Shown here in pieces: positions 1 to 9,155 of a stretch of DNA of 64,000 nucleotides. The notes under the pieces were generated by a model. It searched no databases, was not told the DNA's origin, and was given only the letters and a program-made list of their open reading frames with translations. The translations under genes and the position numbers were made by a program. The stretch's first letter is position 1. Each line of letters begins with the position of its first letter. Source of the DNA: CAWIUB01 sp963839995. Lineage in GTDB: Bacteria > Actinomycetota > Actinomycetes > Mycobacteriales > Jatrophihabitantaceae. The stretch covers positions 1-64,000 of the forward strand of contig CAWIXH010000009.1 in assembly GCA_963839995.1 (NCBI GenBank), read 5' to 3'.

Positions 1-2
1 CC

Positions 3-365
3 GCCGGCCCGGACGCGTTCGACTGCTCCGGGCTGACCATGGCCGCCTGGGCCAGCCAAGGCCTCCCGCTGCCGCACTACACCGCAGGACCGGCCTCCCC
101 CGACTGGCAGGTCACCCGCGGCACCCCCGAACCGGTCGACCTGTCCCAAGCCCAAGCCGGTGACCTGGTGTTCATCCCCGGCGCCGACGGCACCATGGCC
201 GAACCCGGGCACGTCGGCATCGTCGTCGGCTACGTCCCCGGCCCCGGCGGCACGACACGCGACCTCTTAATTGAGCAGGCGCCGGGCTACGCCAACCTGC
301 CCGTCGAACTGACCGAAGCCACCAACTGGCTCGGCCAAATCTCCGCCGTCAGGCACCTCGGATGA
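3..365 (+). CDS. NlpC/P60-family cell-wall hydrolase, C-terminal part
   Basis: The reading frame is already open at the left edge, so the N-terminus lies outside the window. The visible 121 residues carry the NlpC/P60 signature: a DCSGL motif with the catalytic Cys near the left edge and a GHVGIVVG motif with the catalytic His about 50 residues later. This family cleaves peptide links in peptidoglycan. In conjugative elements such an enzyme usually opens the wall for the transfer apparatus, which fits the coupling-protein remnant 1.3 kb downstream. The stop codon overlaps an ATG at 362, but the next gene more likely starts at 407. Confidence 0.8.
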   Translation, partial: AGPDAFDCSGLTMAAWASQGLPLPHYTAGPASPDWQVTRGTPEPVDLSQAQAGDLVFIPGADGTMAEPGHVGIVVGYVPGPGGTTRDLLIEQAPGYANLPVELTEATNWLGQISAVRHLG

Positions 366-406
366 GTAGACGACGAAGACGACGAAGGAAGAAGGAGGGC
401 GCTGCC

Positions 407-785
407 ATGACGAACCATCCGATCACCCCACCGGCCGCCGCCATGCCGGCCGAGCCCCCCGCGCCCGATGACGGTGTGTGCGACCGGTGTGGGGGAGCCC
501 AGCGAGGAGTGCGTGTGCTGGGAAGACGAGGAACTGTGGCACCCGCGGCTGGTCGAGACCTTCGCCCAGCACGACCCGCCGCTTCAGCTCGCCCAGCTGA
601 ACACGCTGGCCGAATTCGGTCACACCAGATGCCGGATCGAGGTCATCGACGAGTGGCTGCACTTCGAGCTGGGACCGGTCGGGGTGCTTCTACGCTCCGG
701 CGGCCGCGGGAACAAGGTACGCGCGGACCTGCCCCCCGTCGAGGCGCGGATCCCCCGCGGCCGGGTCACCCCAGCGGTGGGCTGA
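407..785 (+). pseudogene. small Cys-rich hypothetical protein, frameshifted
   Basis: A strong ribosome binding site (AAGGAGGG, about 391-398) precedes the ATG at 407. The first about 30 residues (Pro/Ala-rich, then CDRCG) lie in one frame. The rest (CVCWEDEELWHP to GVLL) lies in another frame that stays open to 785. Joining them needs an indel in the G-rich stretch near 488-500. The CxxC plus CxC pattern suggests a small zinc-binding segment. No family was recognised. It sits between the cell-wall hydrolase and a membrane protein of the same element. A sequencing error at the G run is the main alternative to a true mutation. Confidence 0.5.
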
Positions 786-806
786 TCCGGTCACCCGTCT
801 GGCTCG

Positions 807-1708
807 GTGGCAGCAACTATTACGGATCCTACTGCCGCTCTCGCCAGTGTGCTGGCGTTATGCCGCGGCGGTCATCAGCTGGTGGTGGTGGCCGGCTGGG
901 GCAGCCACGTCAGCATGCTGGCCGGCGGGGATGCCCCTGAGCTTGACCGGGTGCTGCTGGTCAACTACCACTCGGGCCGGGCGTTCCCGCACTTCCCCGG
1001 CGGGGTGCCGGTGCTGCTGGACCCCATCACCCGCGGCGACGTCGACCCGGTGCGGCGGCGCACGCACCTGAACGGGGTGCTGATCGAGGACAGCGACCTC
1101 TCGGACAGCTACCGCGAGGACAGCGACCTGGCCGATGGCGACGAGCTGCCGTCACCCCCCACGGCGCGGCTGCTGGCCTGGCGGGCGGCGCCGTGGGGGG
1201 CCCTGCGCAGCGGCGTCGTGATCCGCAGCCGGTCAGCCGGGCCGGGGAGCTGGCGCTGCTGGCCGTGGCCGGTGGTCTGCTGCTGCTGGCGTTCGGGGCC
1301 CTGGTCGGACTCGGGCTGGCCAGCGCGGTCTTCGGACGGGGCTGGGTATGGCCGGCCGGCGGACAGACGCTCAACCACACCCTGGGCGGCCTGCTCGCCG
1401 GGCATCCGGGGCGCGGGTTGCCGCCGCCGCTGGCGGCCCTGGTACCCAGCCCTGGCCTGGTGTATCTCGGCGTCGGTATCGCTGAGGGCTGCCTGCTCGC
1501 CGCCGCCGTCGGCATCGGCTGGCTGGTCGCCGGGTATGTGCGGCCGGGGGATGCCCGCGGCGGGATGGCCACTCGCGGCGAGGCGCACGAGGCGCTGGGG
1601 GTGGGGCAGCTGCGCCGCGCGAAGAAGATCATCCGCCCCGACCTGTACCCGGCCGCGCGCAGCACGCCGGACCGGCCGGGAACGGCGGGGGAGGGGAGCG
1701 GGCGGTGA
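807..1708 (+). pseudogene. conjugation-module membrane protein, probably frameshifted
   Basis: From the GTG at 807 one frame encodes a plausible soluble segment up to about 1225. A second frame then encodes two hydrophobic helices (about 1235-1310 and 1460-1540) and a basic cytoplasmic tail containing ALGVGQLRRAKKIIRPDLYP, ending at 1708. This arrangement, two membrane segments followed by a RPDL-type linker, resembles the membrane anchor placed just before VirD4/TraG coupling ATPases in actinobacterial elements. The stop overlaps the GTG start of the coupling gene at 1705. The two halves may be one gene with an indel near 1225 or two overlapping genes. Confidence 0.5.
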
Positions 1709-3193
1709 CCGGGTTCGAGCCGACCGCCGTCGGCTGGCGGCTCGGCAAGTCGGAGACGCCGCGCGGCGGACAGTTGTGGGTGCGCTACGACCGGACCACG
1801 GGGGTGTTCGGCGCCCAGGGATCCGGCAAGACGCTGGACATCCTGGCCCCGGCGCTGCTCGCCCACCGGCCGGCCCTGGTCACCCTGACCAAGGTCGAGG
1901 ATCTGCTGCTAAACGGTTGAGCCGCCGCGGGGCCCGGCCGGTGGCGGTGCTCGACCCGTTCGGCGCCGCGCCGGGGGTGCCGGAGCTGGTGTGGGACCCG
2001 GTCGCCGGCTGCGTGGACCCGAGGGTCGCCGAGCGGCGGGCGAAGGCCTTCGCCGCCGGCACGGTGACCGGCGCGGTCAGCGGCGGCCGGCAGACGCCGC
2101 GGCCCGGTTCTACGCCGCCGAGACCGCCAAGGTGCTGCAGGCGTTCCTCCACGCCGCGGCGCTGACCGGCCGCAGCCTGGAGCACGTCCTGGAGTGGGTG
2201 GCCGACCCGGTCGCGGCCGAGCAGCCGGCCGAGATCCTGCGCAGCACCCGCACGCCGCGAAGTTCTGGGACGGGCTGCTGGCCGGGGCGTTGCATGGTCC
2301 GCCGACACCGTCGGCAACACGGTCACCACCGTGCAGCAGGCGATGGGCCTGTTCTTCCAGCCCGACATCCGCGCCCGGTGCGTTCCCGGCGCGGCCGGCC
2401 CGCCACCGAGCTGGCCGAGCTGATCCGCCGCCGCGGCACCGTGTACCTGCTCGGCCGCGAAGACCCCTACGCCTCCGCGTCGCCGCTGCTGACCGCCGTC
2501 GCGGAACACATGCTGGACACCGCGCTGCGGCTGGCGGCCACCTCCCGGCACGGCCGGCTGACCCCCCGTTCCTGGCCTGCCTGGACGAGCTGCCCTCCAC
2601 CGCGCCGCTGCCGACGTTGCGGGTGCGGATGGCCAACGAACGCGCGCTGGGCCTGTCCTTCATCTACGCCGCGCAGACCTGGCGGCAGATGGTCGTCTCC
2701 TACGGCGAGGACGAGGCCCGCTCCCTGTTCGGGCTGACCAACAACCTGGTGGTGTTCGGCGGCGGCAAGGACATCCACTTCTACCGGGAGATCTCCGACC
2801 TGATCGGCGACGTGCGGATCTCCCGGCAGACCGTCAGCGACGGCCCCGGCGGCGTCGGCACCTCCCGCGCGGGGGAGGACGTGCGGATCCTGCGGCCCGG
2901 CGACATCCGCCGCATCGGGAACGGCACGCCCTGGTCGTCGCCGGGAACGCGCCGCCGATCATCGCCCGGCTGCGCCGCTGCCTGGACGGGAGCGCCGGCC
3001 GCGCGCTGCAGCAGGAACTGGACGCCGCCCGCGACCGGGTCGGCCAGGCCCGCGACCGCACCCGGATCTCGCCGCCCGCACCCCCGCCGCGGTCGGCTAC
3101 GCCCGCGAACACCACCTGCACGCCGCCGACCAACCCATCGACGCTCACCCGGGCACCGGTGACGACGGTCGTGGCATGGAGGGCCGGCCGTGA
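1705..3193 (+). pseudogene. VirD4/TraG-type conjugative coupling ATPase, multiply frameshifted
   Basis: Family-like sequence runs across the whole interval but hops between all three frames. The Walker A motif GAQGSGKT is near 1820-1845. VAVLDPFG follows near 1945, then AAKFWDGLLAGAL (about 2250), an ELAELI...TVYLLG segment (about 2410), ACLDELPS (Walker B-like, about 2580) and LSFIYAAQTWRQM...LTNNLVVFGG (2650-2760). The last frame ends at TGA 3191-3193. At least seven frame changes are needed (near 1915, 2085, 2245, 2293, 2385, 2565, 2925 and again before the C-terminus). Intact homologues energise single-stranded DNA transfer through a type IV-like channel. This copy cannot make a full protein as it stands. 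Confidence 0.75.
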
Positions 3194-3723
3194 TGATCGC
3201 CGTCTTCCCCGAACCGCCGGCCAGCGTCGCCGACGCGCTGCGCTGCCTGCAGATCCTGCGCAGCGGCGACACCACCCGCATCCAAGAACTCGGCCTCGAC
3301 CAGGAGCGCCTCGCCCGGCCGTGGGAGCCGGCCACCTGCGAACCGGGGTTGCGCCGGGCGATGTGGGAATGGTGCGACAGCGTGGTCGCCTGGCTCAACA
3401 GCGACTACCAGTGGCGGCCCGCGGGCATGATCCCGCCCTGCTGGCCGCAGCACCCGCACCTGACCCACGAACTGCCGGTGCTGGCCTGCCTGCGGTGGGC
3501 CGCCGAGGACGCCACCGTGGCAGAACCGTTGGAGGACTGGCACCGCATCACCCTGCCCGCCTTCCTGGAGCGGATGACGCAGCGGCTGGACAACACCAAA
3601 TGTCTGACCACCGGCGTACACCAGGACTGGCCGGGCCGAGCCAAATACGCCGCCTACACCACCACCGAAGCCGTCGAGCAGCGGCAAGCGCTCTTCCACC
3701 CCGACACCACCACCCACAGTTGA
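3190..3723 (+). CDS. conserved element-type hypothetical protein
   Basis: An intact 177-codon frame begins with GTG 3190 or ATG 3193, overlapping the end of the coupling-protein remnant. The product is soluble and Trp-rich, with WEWCDSVVAWLN and a WRPAGMIPPCWPQHPHL segment followed by HELPVLACLRW. That W-x-P-x-C-WPQHP...EL-P pattern resembles short proteins seen beside transfer genes in actinobacterial elements, but no named family can be assigned. Being intact beside a heavily broken gene is notable. No signal peptide or membrane segment is seen. Confidence 0.7.
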   Translation: MMIAVFPEPPASVADALRCLQILRSGDTTRIQELGLDQERLARPWEPATCEPGLRRAMWEWCDSVVAWLNSDYQWRPAGMIPPCWPQHPHLTHELPVLACLRWAAEDATVAEPLEDWHRITLPAFLERMTQRLDNTKCLTTGVHQDWPGRAKYAAYTTTEAVEQRQALFHPDTTTHS

Positions 3724-3748
3724 GCCTCGACCGGAAGGAAGCAAGCAG

Positions 3749-4005
3749 ATGCCGATGCCGATCGGTCGCATGCGCACCCTGGTGCTGACCGGGCAGGGCT
3801 CCCACCGGATGTTCCCCGCCGACCCGGTCAGCCGCGCCCGCTCCACGGCCGCTGGTGGATCGTGCCGACCGGCCACCGCGACTACATCCCCGCCGACGCC
3901 TCCCGCGCCGCCGCCCTCGACCACGCCGCCGACTGCCTCGCCGCCGCCGACCTGGTCACCACCCGCGACGGCAACGGCGACAGCCGCCGGGGCCGGGAGA
4001 ACTGA
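3749..4005 (+). pseudogene. small hypothetical protein, frameshifted
   Basis: A GGAAGGAAG ribosome binding site precedes ATG 3749. About 28 residues (MPMPIGRMRTLVLTGQG...) run in the first frame. The convincing remainder (HGRWWIVPTGHRDYIPADA...) is in another frame, ending at TGA 4003-4005. One indel near 3835 would join them into a product of about 85 residues. The stop is two bases before the GTG of the next gene, as in a translationally coupled operon. No function recognised. Confidence 0.45.
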
Positions 4006-4007
4006 CC

Positions 4008-4826
4008 GTGGCCACCGACGTCGACGAACTCGTCGAAGACGCGCTGGTCGGTGCGCTGCTGCGCGACCCCGACCAACTCAACCGGATGCCGTGGCTGACC
4101 CGCGACGACTTCGCCACCGTCCCCGCCCAGCAGGTCTACTCCGAGCTGCGCCGCCAACACGACCTGCACGCCGCCGCCCCCGACACGCCCTCGCCCACCG
4201 CCGGCACCGTCGCCCACCAGCTCATCGGCATGACCGTGCCGGCCATCCACCACGCCGGCCTCCACCAGATGCTCACCCGCACCCCGCCGGCCGCCGACCC
4301 GATCGCCTACGGACGGATCGTGCTGGAGGAATCCATCCGATCCGCCGTCCGGGAACTCGGCGCCCGCGTCGCCGACACCCCCGGCTACGACCCGCAGCAA
4401 GTCAGCGTCGCCGCCGTCACCGCGGTAGCCGCGGTGCACCGGCTGCAACGGCGCTGGGAGCTGTCCGAACCACCCACCCCGGTGCCGGCCCCGTTGGACG
4501 CCGTGCCCGCACCGCGGCTCGGCGCCTGGCTCCCCGACCAGCGGCCCCAATTCGAGCGCATCCGCGCCGCCGAGCGCACCGTCGCCGCCGCCGCCGCCAA
4601 CCTCATCCTCGACCCGGCCGCCGTCACCGCCGCCCTGCATCCCGACCAGCTGCACGACCCGGGCGCCGCGCTCGCCGTCACCGCGATCAGCGTGCTGCTC
4701 GCCGACCGCCGCCCCGTCGACCCGGTGACCGTCAGCTGGCAACAGCAGCGGCTGCTGGGCGAGCGGGAATTCACCCCGCTGTCCTGGCACGAGCTGCAAG
4801 CCCCCACCCCGGGCCGCGACCGCTGA
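4008..4826 (+). CDS. DnaB N-terminal-domain-like protein without helicase domain
   Basis: From GTG 4008 an intact 272-codon frame encodes two helical modules resembling the N-terminal domain of replicative helicase DnaB. The first (residues about 3-50) has ALVGALLRDPDQL...DFATVPAQQVYSELR. A second, weaker copy (about 190-245) has the same xNLILDPAAV...LLADRRPVDPVTV layout. No Walker motifs follow, so it is not a helicase. Such proteins in integrative elements may act as helicase-loading or primase-interaction factors; that role is inference. It sits between a coupling-protein remnant and ssb, consistent with an element replication and transfer set. Confidence 0.65.
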   Translation: MATDVDELVEDALVGALLRDPDQLNRMPWLTRDDFATVPAQQVYSELRRQHDLHAAAPDTPSPTAGTVAHQLIGMTVPAIHHAGLHQMLTRTPPAADPIAYGRIVLEESIRSAVRELGARVADTPGYDPQQVSVAAVTAVAAVHRLQRRWELSEPPTPVPAPLDAVPAPRLGAWLPDQRPQFERIRAAERTVAAAAANLILDPAAVTAALHPDQLHDPGAALAVTAISVLLADRRPVDPVTVSWQQQRLLGEREFTPLSWHELQAPTPGRDR

Positions 4827-4836
4827 CGCCCTGGCC

Positions 4837-5387
4837 GTGCTGCGCGCCGACCGCGCCCACGAACTGATCTACCGGGCGCCCGACACCCTGCACCGCGACG
4901 CGGCCCGGCACGACCATCCGCTGCGGCAGGTCCTGGCCGCCGCCGCAGCCACCCTGACCGACCTCAGCGAGGCGGTCACCGGCCACGGCCTACCCCGCCT
5001 CGGCCCCGCGCCGAACTCGACCGCGCCCGGCACCACCGGGCCGGACGCACCGGGCTGGGGTTGGCTCGCCGACCGCATCGACCCTCGGCTACGCACCGGC
5101 CGGGACTGGCCCGCACTCGCCGCCGCGTCGACCGCGCCTACGCCGACGGCTACGACGTCGCCGCCGACCTGCCCCGGCTCGCCGCCCGCACCCCGCTGCC
5201 CGACCGGCACCCCGCCCGCGACCTGCGATACCGGCTGCTCGACGACTGCCCGGCCGCCGTCACACCCGTCCCGATCTCCACCCGCATCGCCCTCGAACAC
5301 GCACCCTCCGCCGGTACAGCACCCACACGGCCGCCGCGCGTGCAGCCCGCCCCGGCCCCCGTCCCCGGCGCCGGCCCCCGACGCTGA
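4837..5387 (+). pseudogene. hypothetical protein, possibly the broken continuation of the DnaB-N-like gene
   Basis: From GTG 4837 one frame gives a convincing helical segment (LRADRAHELIYRAPDTLHRD, then LAAAAATLTDLSEAV) to about 5110. The remainder (RVDRAYADGYDVAADLPRLAARTPLPDRHP...) lies in a different frame ending at 5387. An indel near 5110-5120 splits it. The first part resembles what normally follows the second DnaB-N-like module, so 4008-5387 may once have been a single gene. No catalytic motif is visible. Confidence 0.45.
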
Positions 5388-5389
5388 GC

Positions 5390-5947
5390 ATGCCCGCCGC
5401 CCAACCAACCCCCAGCCCGGCCGCCGCCCACCCCCGGGGCGACCCGGCGACCAGCGGGCCGCCGGGACAAACCGCGTTCGCCGTCGCCCTCGGCGTCGCC
5501 GTCGGCACGCCACCGGCCGCCCTGATCATCGCCGGCATGCAGTTCAGCACGATGCTCACCGGAACGGCCCTCAGCATCACCACGCTGGTCCCCGCCGCCG
5601 CCACCTGGATTCACCGCCACGACGACACCCGGCGCCGCGGCCAGGCGACGGACATCCCGCTCATCGAACTGGCACCCTCCCTGACCGCGGCTGCGGCCAG
5701 CCCGCTGGAACCGCTGCCCACCCGAACCCGGCACGTGATCGCCGCCCAGCAGCCGCGGCCGGTCCGTGCCCACCGCGCCGCACCGCGGACCAACCAGACG
5801 CGCACCCTCGACCAACAGTGGCAGCCCCTGGCCGACGCCGTCGACTCGCGCACCGAACCCCCCCACCACTCGCCGGCGGCCCGGCCGACCAGCACCCCGC
5901 CGGCCGCCGGCTGCCGCACCGGACCCGCGCCCCGCCGAGCCCGCTAA
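5390..5947 (+). CDS. small membrane protein of the element
   Basis: An intact 185-codon frame starts at ATG 5390, three bases after the previous stop. A Pro/Ala-rich N-terminus is followed by a long hydrophobic stretch (residues about 25-72), probably two membrane helices separated by a short turn. A polar, Arg- and Pro-rich cytoplasmic tail follows. No family was recognised. Its position between the DnaB-N-like genes and ssb suggests a role in the transfer or maintenance machinery, but nothing in the sequence proves it. Confidence 0.55.
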   Translation: MPAAQPTPSPAAAHPRGDPATSGPPGQTAFAVALGVAVGTPPAALIIAGMQFSTMLTGTALSITTLVPAAATWIHRHDDTRRRGQATDIPLIELAPSLTAAAASPLEPLPTRTRHVIAAQQPRPVRAHRAAPRTNQTRTLDQQWQPLADAVDSRTEPPHHSPAARPTSTPPAAGCRTGPAPRRAR

Positions 5948-5968
5948 CCACCCGAAGGAGTCACCGTT

Positions 5969-6382
5969 ATGTCAGGCGACCTGCACCTCTCCGTGATCGG
6001 CAACCTCACCGCCGACCCGGAACTGCACCACCCGCCCGGCGGCGGACCCGTCACCTCCGTCATCGTGGCCAGCACACCCCGCCACTACGACCGCAGCGCC
6101 GGCGTCTGGGCCAACGAAGACACCATCTACCTGCGCTGCACCGCGTGGCGGCAGACCGCCCGACACATCGCCGCGTCCCTGCGCAAAGGCGACCGGGTCA
6201 TCGTCTACGGCAAACTCCAGCAACGCAGCTACCCCACCATCGGTGGAGGGAACAAGGCCACCCTGGAACTCGACATCGAGGACATCGGCCCCTCGCTGCG
6301 GCACCGCACCGCATCACCCGACCGCGCTAACCAGCCGGTAGCCGGGCACGCCGCGGCCGACCCGCTCACCAACCAGCGCTGA
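5969..6382 (+). CDS. ssb: single-stranded DNA-binding protein
   Basis: A GAAGGAG site (about 5952-5958) precedes ATG 5969. The 137-residue product has the SSB OB-fold pattern: LSVIGNLTADPELHH at the start, YDRSAGVWANEDTIYLRCTA in the middle, AASLRKGDRVIVYGKLQQRSY and LELDIEDIGPSLR toward the end. It binds exposed single strands during replication or conjugal transfer. The C-terminal tail lacks the acidic DDDIPF-type tip used by chromosomal SSB to recruit partners, which fits an accessory, element-encoded copy. A TTATCCACA box lies just downstream. Confidence 0.9.
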   Translation: MSGDLHLSVIGNLTADPELHHPPGGGPVTSVIVASTPRHYDRSAGVWANEDTIYLRCTAWRQTARHIAASLRKGDRVIVYGKLQQRSYPTIGGGNKATLELDIEDIGPSLRHRTASPDRANQPVAGHAAADPLTNQR

Positions 6383-6392
6383 CAACCCGGCA

Positions 6393-6401
6393 GTTATCCA
6401 C
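6393..6401 (+). promoter_or_regulatory. single consensus DnaA box
   Basis: TTATCCACA matches the DnaA-box consensus exactly, in the 117-bp gap between ssb and the next gene. A GTCCACAGC half-match lies about 20 bp on. One box is not an origin; it may be a remnant of an element replication region or chance. Confidence 0.3.
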
Positions 6402-6499
6402 ACCCCTCGATCGCCGTCCACAGCAGGCGCCGGCCGCTGGCACAGGCCGCCCGCCCCGGCCCACGATCACCCGAATGCCCTCGACCCGGAAGGATCGCC

Positions 6500-6826
6500 A
6501 TGACCGACACCCGCACCGACGAGGACTACCTGCACAGCCTGGATAAGGCAGCCGCGCTGCTGCTGCGCGTCGGCCGCGCCGACCTCGACCACCTCGACAC
6601 CGGCGCCGCGCTGCACTGCCTGTACGCGCACGCGCTGCTCGGCGACGCCGGCGCCCGGCCCGGCCCACTGCCGCACCCACGGCCGGTCACCACCCCCGCC
6701 GACGCCGGCCACGCCATCCACGCCGCCCTCGCCGAACTCAGCCGGCTCCCCGCGCCGGTCTTCGCCCGCACCCCGATCCTCGACGCCGCCCACGCCTGCC
6801 ACCAAGCCCTCGACGAGCTGGCCTGA
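6500..6826 (+). CDS. small helical hypothetical protein
   Basis: A GGAAGGA site precedes ATG 6500. The intact 108-residue product is rich in Ala, Leu and His with an acidic start (TDTRTDEDYLHSLDKAA) and predicted helices throughout (RADLDHLDTGAALHCLYAHALL; AGHAIHAALAELSRL). No membrane segment or known motif. The next gene starts five bases after its stop, so the two are probably co-transcribed. Element-specific function unknown. Confidence 0.6.
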   Translation: MTDTRTDEDYLHSLDKAAALLLRVGRADLDHLDTGAALHCLYAHALLGDAGARPGPLPHPRPVTTPADAGHAIHAALAELSRLPAPVFARTPILDAAHACHQALDELA

Positions 6827-6831
6827 CCGGC

Positions 6832-8169
6832 ATGGCCACCTCGATCCGCGACCTGCTCGAGCACATCCAGCGGCGCACCACGCCGCCGGTGACGGTCAGC
6901 CACAGTCAGGCCGCGGCCGCGCTCGTCGCCCTCGAACCACTCGCCCGCGCGCTGGGCAAACTCGCCGCCGACGGTCTGGACACCGAACCCGCGCAACCCC
7001 GCGCCACCCTCGTACGGGAACTGGCCGCCGCTGCCCGACACGCCTCCCCGTGCTGGCGGCCCCCGCCCACCCCGCTCGGCGACCTGGCCGCTGCCGTCGC
7101 CGACCTGACCACCGTGCTGCAGGACCGGTTCGGCACCGCCGAACGCTGGTCGGCCGCCGCGGCCATCGCCGACGCCGCGCAACGCTGCGTCGGCTACGCC
7201 CGCCGCCACCCCGGCTACCGCGACGCACCCCTCTGCCAGCGCATCCACACCGCCGCCGCCGCCGTCGCGCAGCAGGCCGCCGCCGACCCACCCCACCCGC
7301 TACACCGCACCCTGCTCGACCACCAACTCCCCACCCCCGCCGTCACCGGCGGACACCTCGCCCACGCGGCCGAGGCCGCCCCCGCGCTCACCCTCGCCGT
7401 CCGCCACGCCGTCCACCACGGCGGGCTCACCCTCACCGACGGGCTCACCGCCCTGGCCGCCGCCCACACCGCCGCCCACTACGCCTCCCTGCTCGCCGCC
7501 GCGCTCACCCCGCCGCGCGCCGCCACCGCCGAAACCGCCGCCCCCTGGCGGCAGGCCACCCGGGCCTGGCAGCACACCCACCGCAACCTCAACCCGTTCG
7601 ACGACGGCACCCGCACCCGGCACCCCGCCGACGCCCAGCTCGCGCACGCCGCCGTGCAACTGCACCACGGGCTGCGCGCCACCCTCGGCGCCGACGCGAC
7701 CCCCGACACCGTGCGCCGCCACCCCGACCTGCCTGCCCTGGCCACCGCCCTGCGGCAGATCGCCAACCACCTGCCCGACCTGGCCGACGACCTCACCCGC
7801 GGCATCGTCAGCTGGGGCGCCACCGGCCAACTGGCCGCCCTCGCCAACAACCTCCCGCACAGCGGCCGCAGCCTCGACGCCCACCTGCACCACCGCATCG
7901 TCACCGCCGACCTCGACGACCTCGCCGCCACCCTGGCCGCGCTCCGCCGGGCCCACACCCTGTCCGTGCAGCTCGCCGGCGAACTCGACCACAGCGCCGA
8001 ACACGTCGGCGCCCAACCCCAGCCACACCTCGCCGTCAGCTACCGCATCCGACAAGCCGGCACCGCCGGCCCGGACGCCGCCGCGCAGGTCGCCGCCGCC
8101 GCCACAACACCCCCGCGCCTGCCCGCGCCCTGGCAGCTCCCGCCGCCGACCCGAGCCCGCGCCCGATGA
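6832..8169 (+). CDS. large Ala/His-rich helical hypothetical protein
   Basis: An intact 445-codon frame starts at ATG 6832, five bases after the preceding stop. The product is almost entirely helical and soluble (Ala, Leu, His, Thr dominate), for example DLAAAVADLTTVLQDRFG and LANNLPHSGRSLDAHLHHR. It has no visible catalytic motif, signal peptide or membrane segment. The frame on the opposite strand is also open over most of the length, but that is a GC-content shadow. Its integrity next to frameshifted neighbours argues that the local frameshifts are not purely random read error. Confidence 0.65.
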   Translation: MATSIRDLLEHIQRRTTPPVTVSHSQAAAALVALEPLARALGKLAADGLDTEPAQPRATLVRELAAAARHASPCWRPPPTPLGDLAAAVADLTTVLQDRFGTAERWSAAAAIADAAQRCVGYARRHPGYRDAPLCQRIHTAAAAVAQQAAADPPHPLHRTLLDHQLPTPAVTGGHLAHAAEAAPALTLAVRHAVHHGGLTLTDGLTALAAAHTAAHYASLLAAALTPPRAATAETAAPWRQATRAWQHTHRNLNPFDDGTRTRHPADAQLAHAAVQLHHGLRATLGADATPDTVRRHPDLPALATALRQIANHLPDLADDLTRGIVSWGATGQLAALANNLPHSGRSLDAHLHHRIVTADLDDLAATLAALRRAHTLSVQLAGELDHSAEHVGAQPQPHLAVSYRIRQAGTAGPDAAAQVAAAATTPPRLPAPWQLPPPTRARAR

Positions 8170-8302
8170 CCGCGCCCAGGTACGCCGCCAGGCGCGGACC
8201 ATGACGATGACCACGCAACGCCAACCTGCCAGCGTCGGAGCGCGCTGACATGCTCAGACCCGCCGCCCGGCCCGCGGCACCGTCAAAGGAGAGGAGCGCA
8301 CA

Positions 8303-8755
8303 CTGAGCAGCTTCGAGAGCATCGCCGGACAGGTCGAACATGACGGCCAACCGGCCACCGCGATCGACATCGCCGGACAAGCGGTGCGCGACTTCAACCA
8401 CCGCACACTGGGTTCGATGCGCATCACGCAGCCTGGCTGGCGATACGCACCTGACGCCCACCGGGCCCTCGGCGAACTGACCGTATTGGCCGGCGGACTT
8501 CCGCAGGCATTCCAGCAGATCATCGCCGCACTGCGCCACGAGCTGGCACTGAACCTGATCAGCATCGACCGTGGCACAACCTACGAGGGCGATCCAGCAG
8601 GTGCCGTACAGGCGGCCAGTATGGCGTTAGAGCGGGCCAGCCAAGCCGCGCAGCAGATGTACCAAGGCGTCGCCGACGCGCAGAACGCCATCGCCGCCGC
8701 CTACGCCGGCCCCGACTTCGACGAGACGACAAACGTCGATAACCGGCGGCCATGA
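8303..8755 (+). CDS. hypothetical protein with possible CTG start
   Basis: An exceptionally good ribosome binding site (AAAGGAGAGGAG, about 8285-8296) sits six bases before CTG 8303. From there the frame reads SSFESIAGQVEHDGQPATA and continues into a 150-residue helical protein (LGELTVLAGGLPQAFQQI; AVQAASMALERASQAAQQ). If CTG is not used, the next start is GTG 8384, which has no good ribosome binding site. The layout resembles small coiled proteins of actinobacterial elements; no function known. The stop overlaps an ATG at 8752. Confidence 0.55.
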   Translation: MSSFESIAGQVEHDGQPATAIDIAGQAVRDFNHRTLGSMRITQPGWRYAPDAHRALGELTVLAGGLPQAFQQIIAALRHELALNLISIDRGTTYEGDPAGAVQAASMALERASQAAQQMYQGVADAQNAIAAAYAGPDFDETTNVDNRRP

Positions 8756-9049
8756 CCAGACCCGGCTACGCCACAACCCGAAACGCGCTCGCCGCTGCGG
8801 CCGTTCGGTCGCTCCTGGAACCTTCCGGAGCTGCCGAATGGCGTGCGTTGCGACAGTGCATGGAGATCCGCCTGACGGCATGTTCATTCGACATGGACAG
8901 GCCGAAGTCGGTGCGGAATGCGCGTCGGGAGTCGCAGCCAGATCGCCGACTATGTGCGACCAGGCGAGCGAGTACTGGCTGGCGATATGCGCGCTGTCCG
9001 CGGCACATCCGTGCACGCTTCGCGTGCAGACATCCCAGGAATTAGATTG
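8756..9049. other. unresolved short reading frames
   Basis: Frames open at ATG 8752 and in frame with 8838 each look partly protein-like (for example RSLLEPSGAAEWRALRQ, then DGMFIRHGQAEVGAE in another frame). Neither is long or recognisable. It may be one small frameshifted gene coupled to the preceding one, or junk next to the IS110 remnant. Confidence 0.25.
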
Positions 9050-9155
9050 TCAAGCGGCGGCGGTGTTTCGGTCGCGCCAGGCGGTGTTTTCGTCGTAGAG
9101 GGTGCGGGTTTTCAGGCAGCGTGCAGGATGCCGACATGGCGGTTGTCACCGTCGT
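9050..9155 (-). mobile_element. IS110-family transposase, C-terminal fragment
   Basis: On the minus strand the end of an IS110-type transposase is readable as HVGILHA, then, after a one-base frame change, CLKTRTLYDENTAWRDRN and a stop at 9050. The VGILHxCL...YDE.TAW pattern is the usual IS110 C-terminus. Upstream residues on the same strand do not continue the family, so only the last about 35 codons survive. Confidence 0.55.

Noticed and set aside
1785..2663. 292-codon minus-strand frame
   Set aside because: Looks long only because the region is GC-rich; the plus strand carries recognisable coupling-protein motifs, even if in several frames.
3882..4799. 305-codon minus-strand frame
   Set aside because: Shadow of the DnaB-N-like gene; no motifs or ribosome binding site.
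7300..8214. 304-codon minus-strand frame
   Set aside because: Mirror of the intact helical protein gene at 6832-8169; Gly/Val-rich composition typical of GC-driven shadows.
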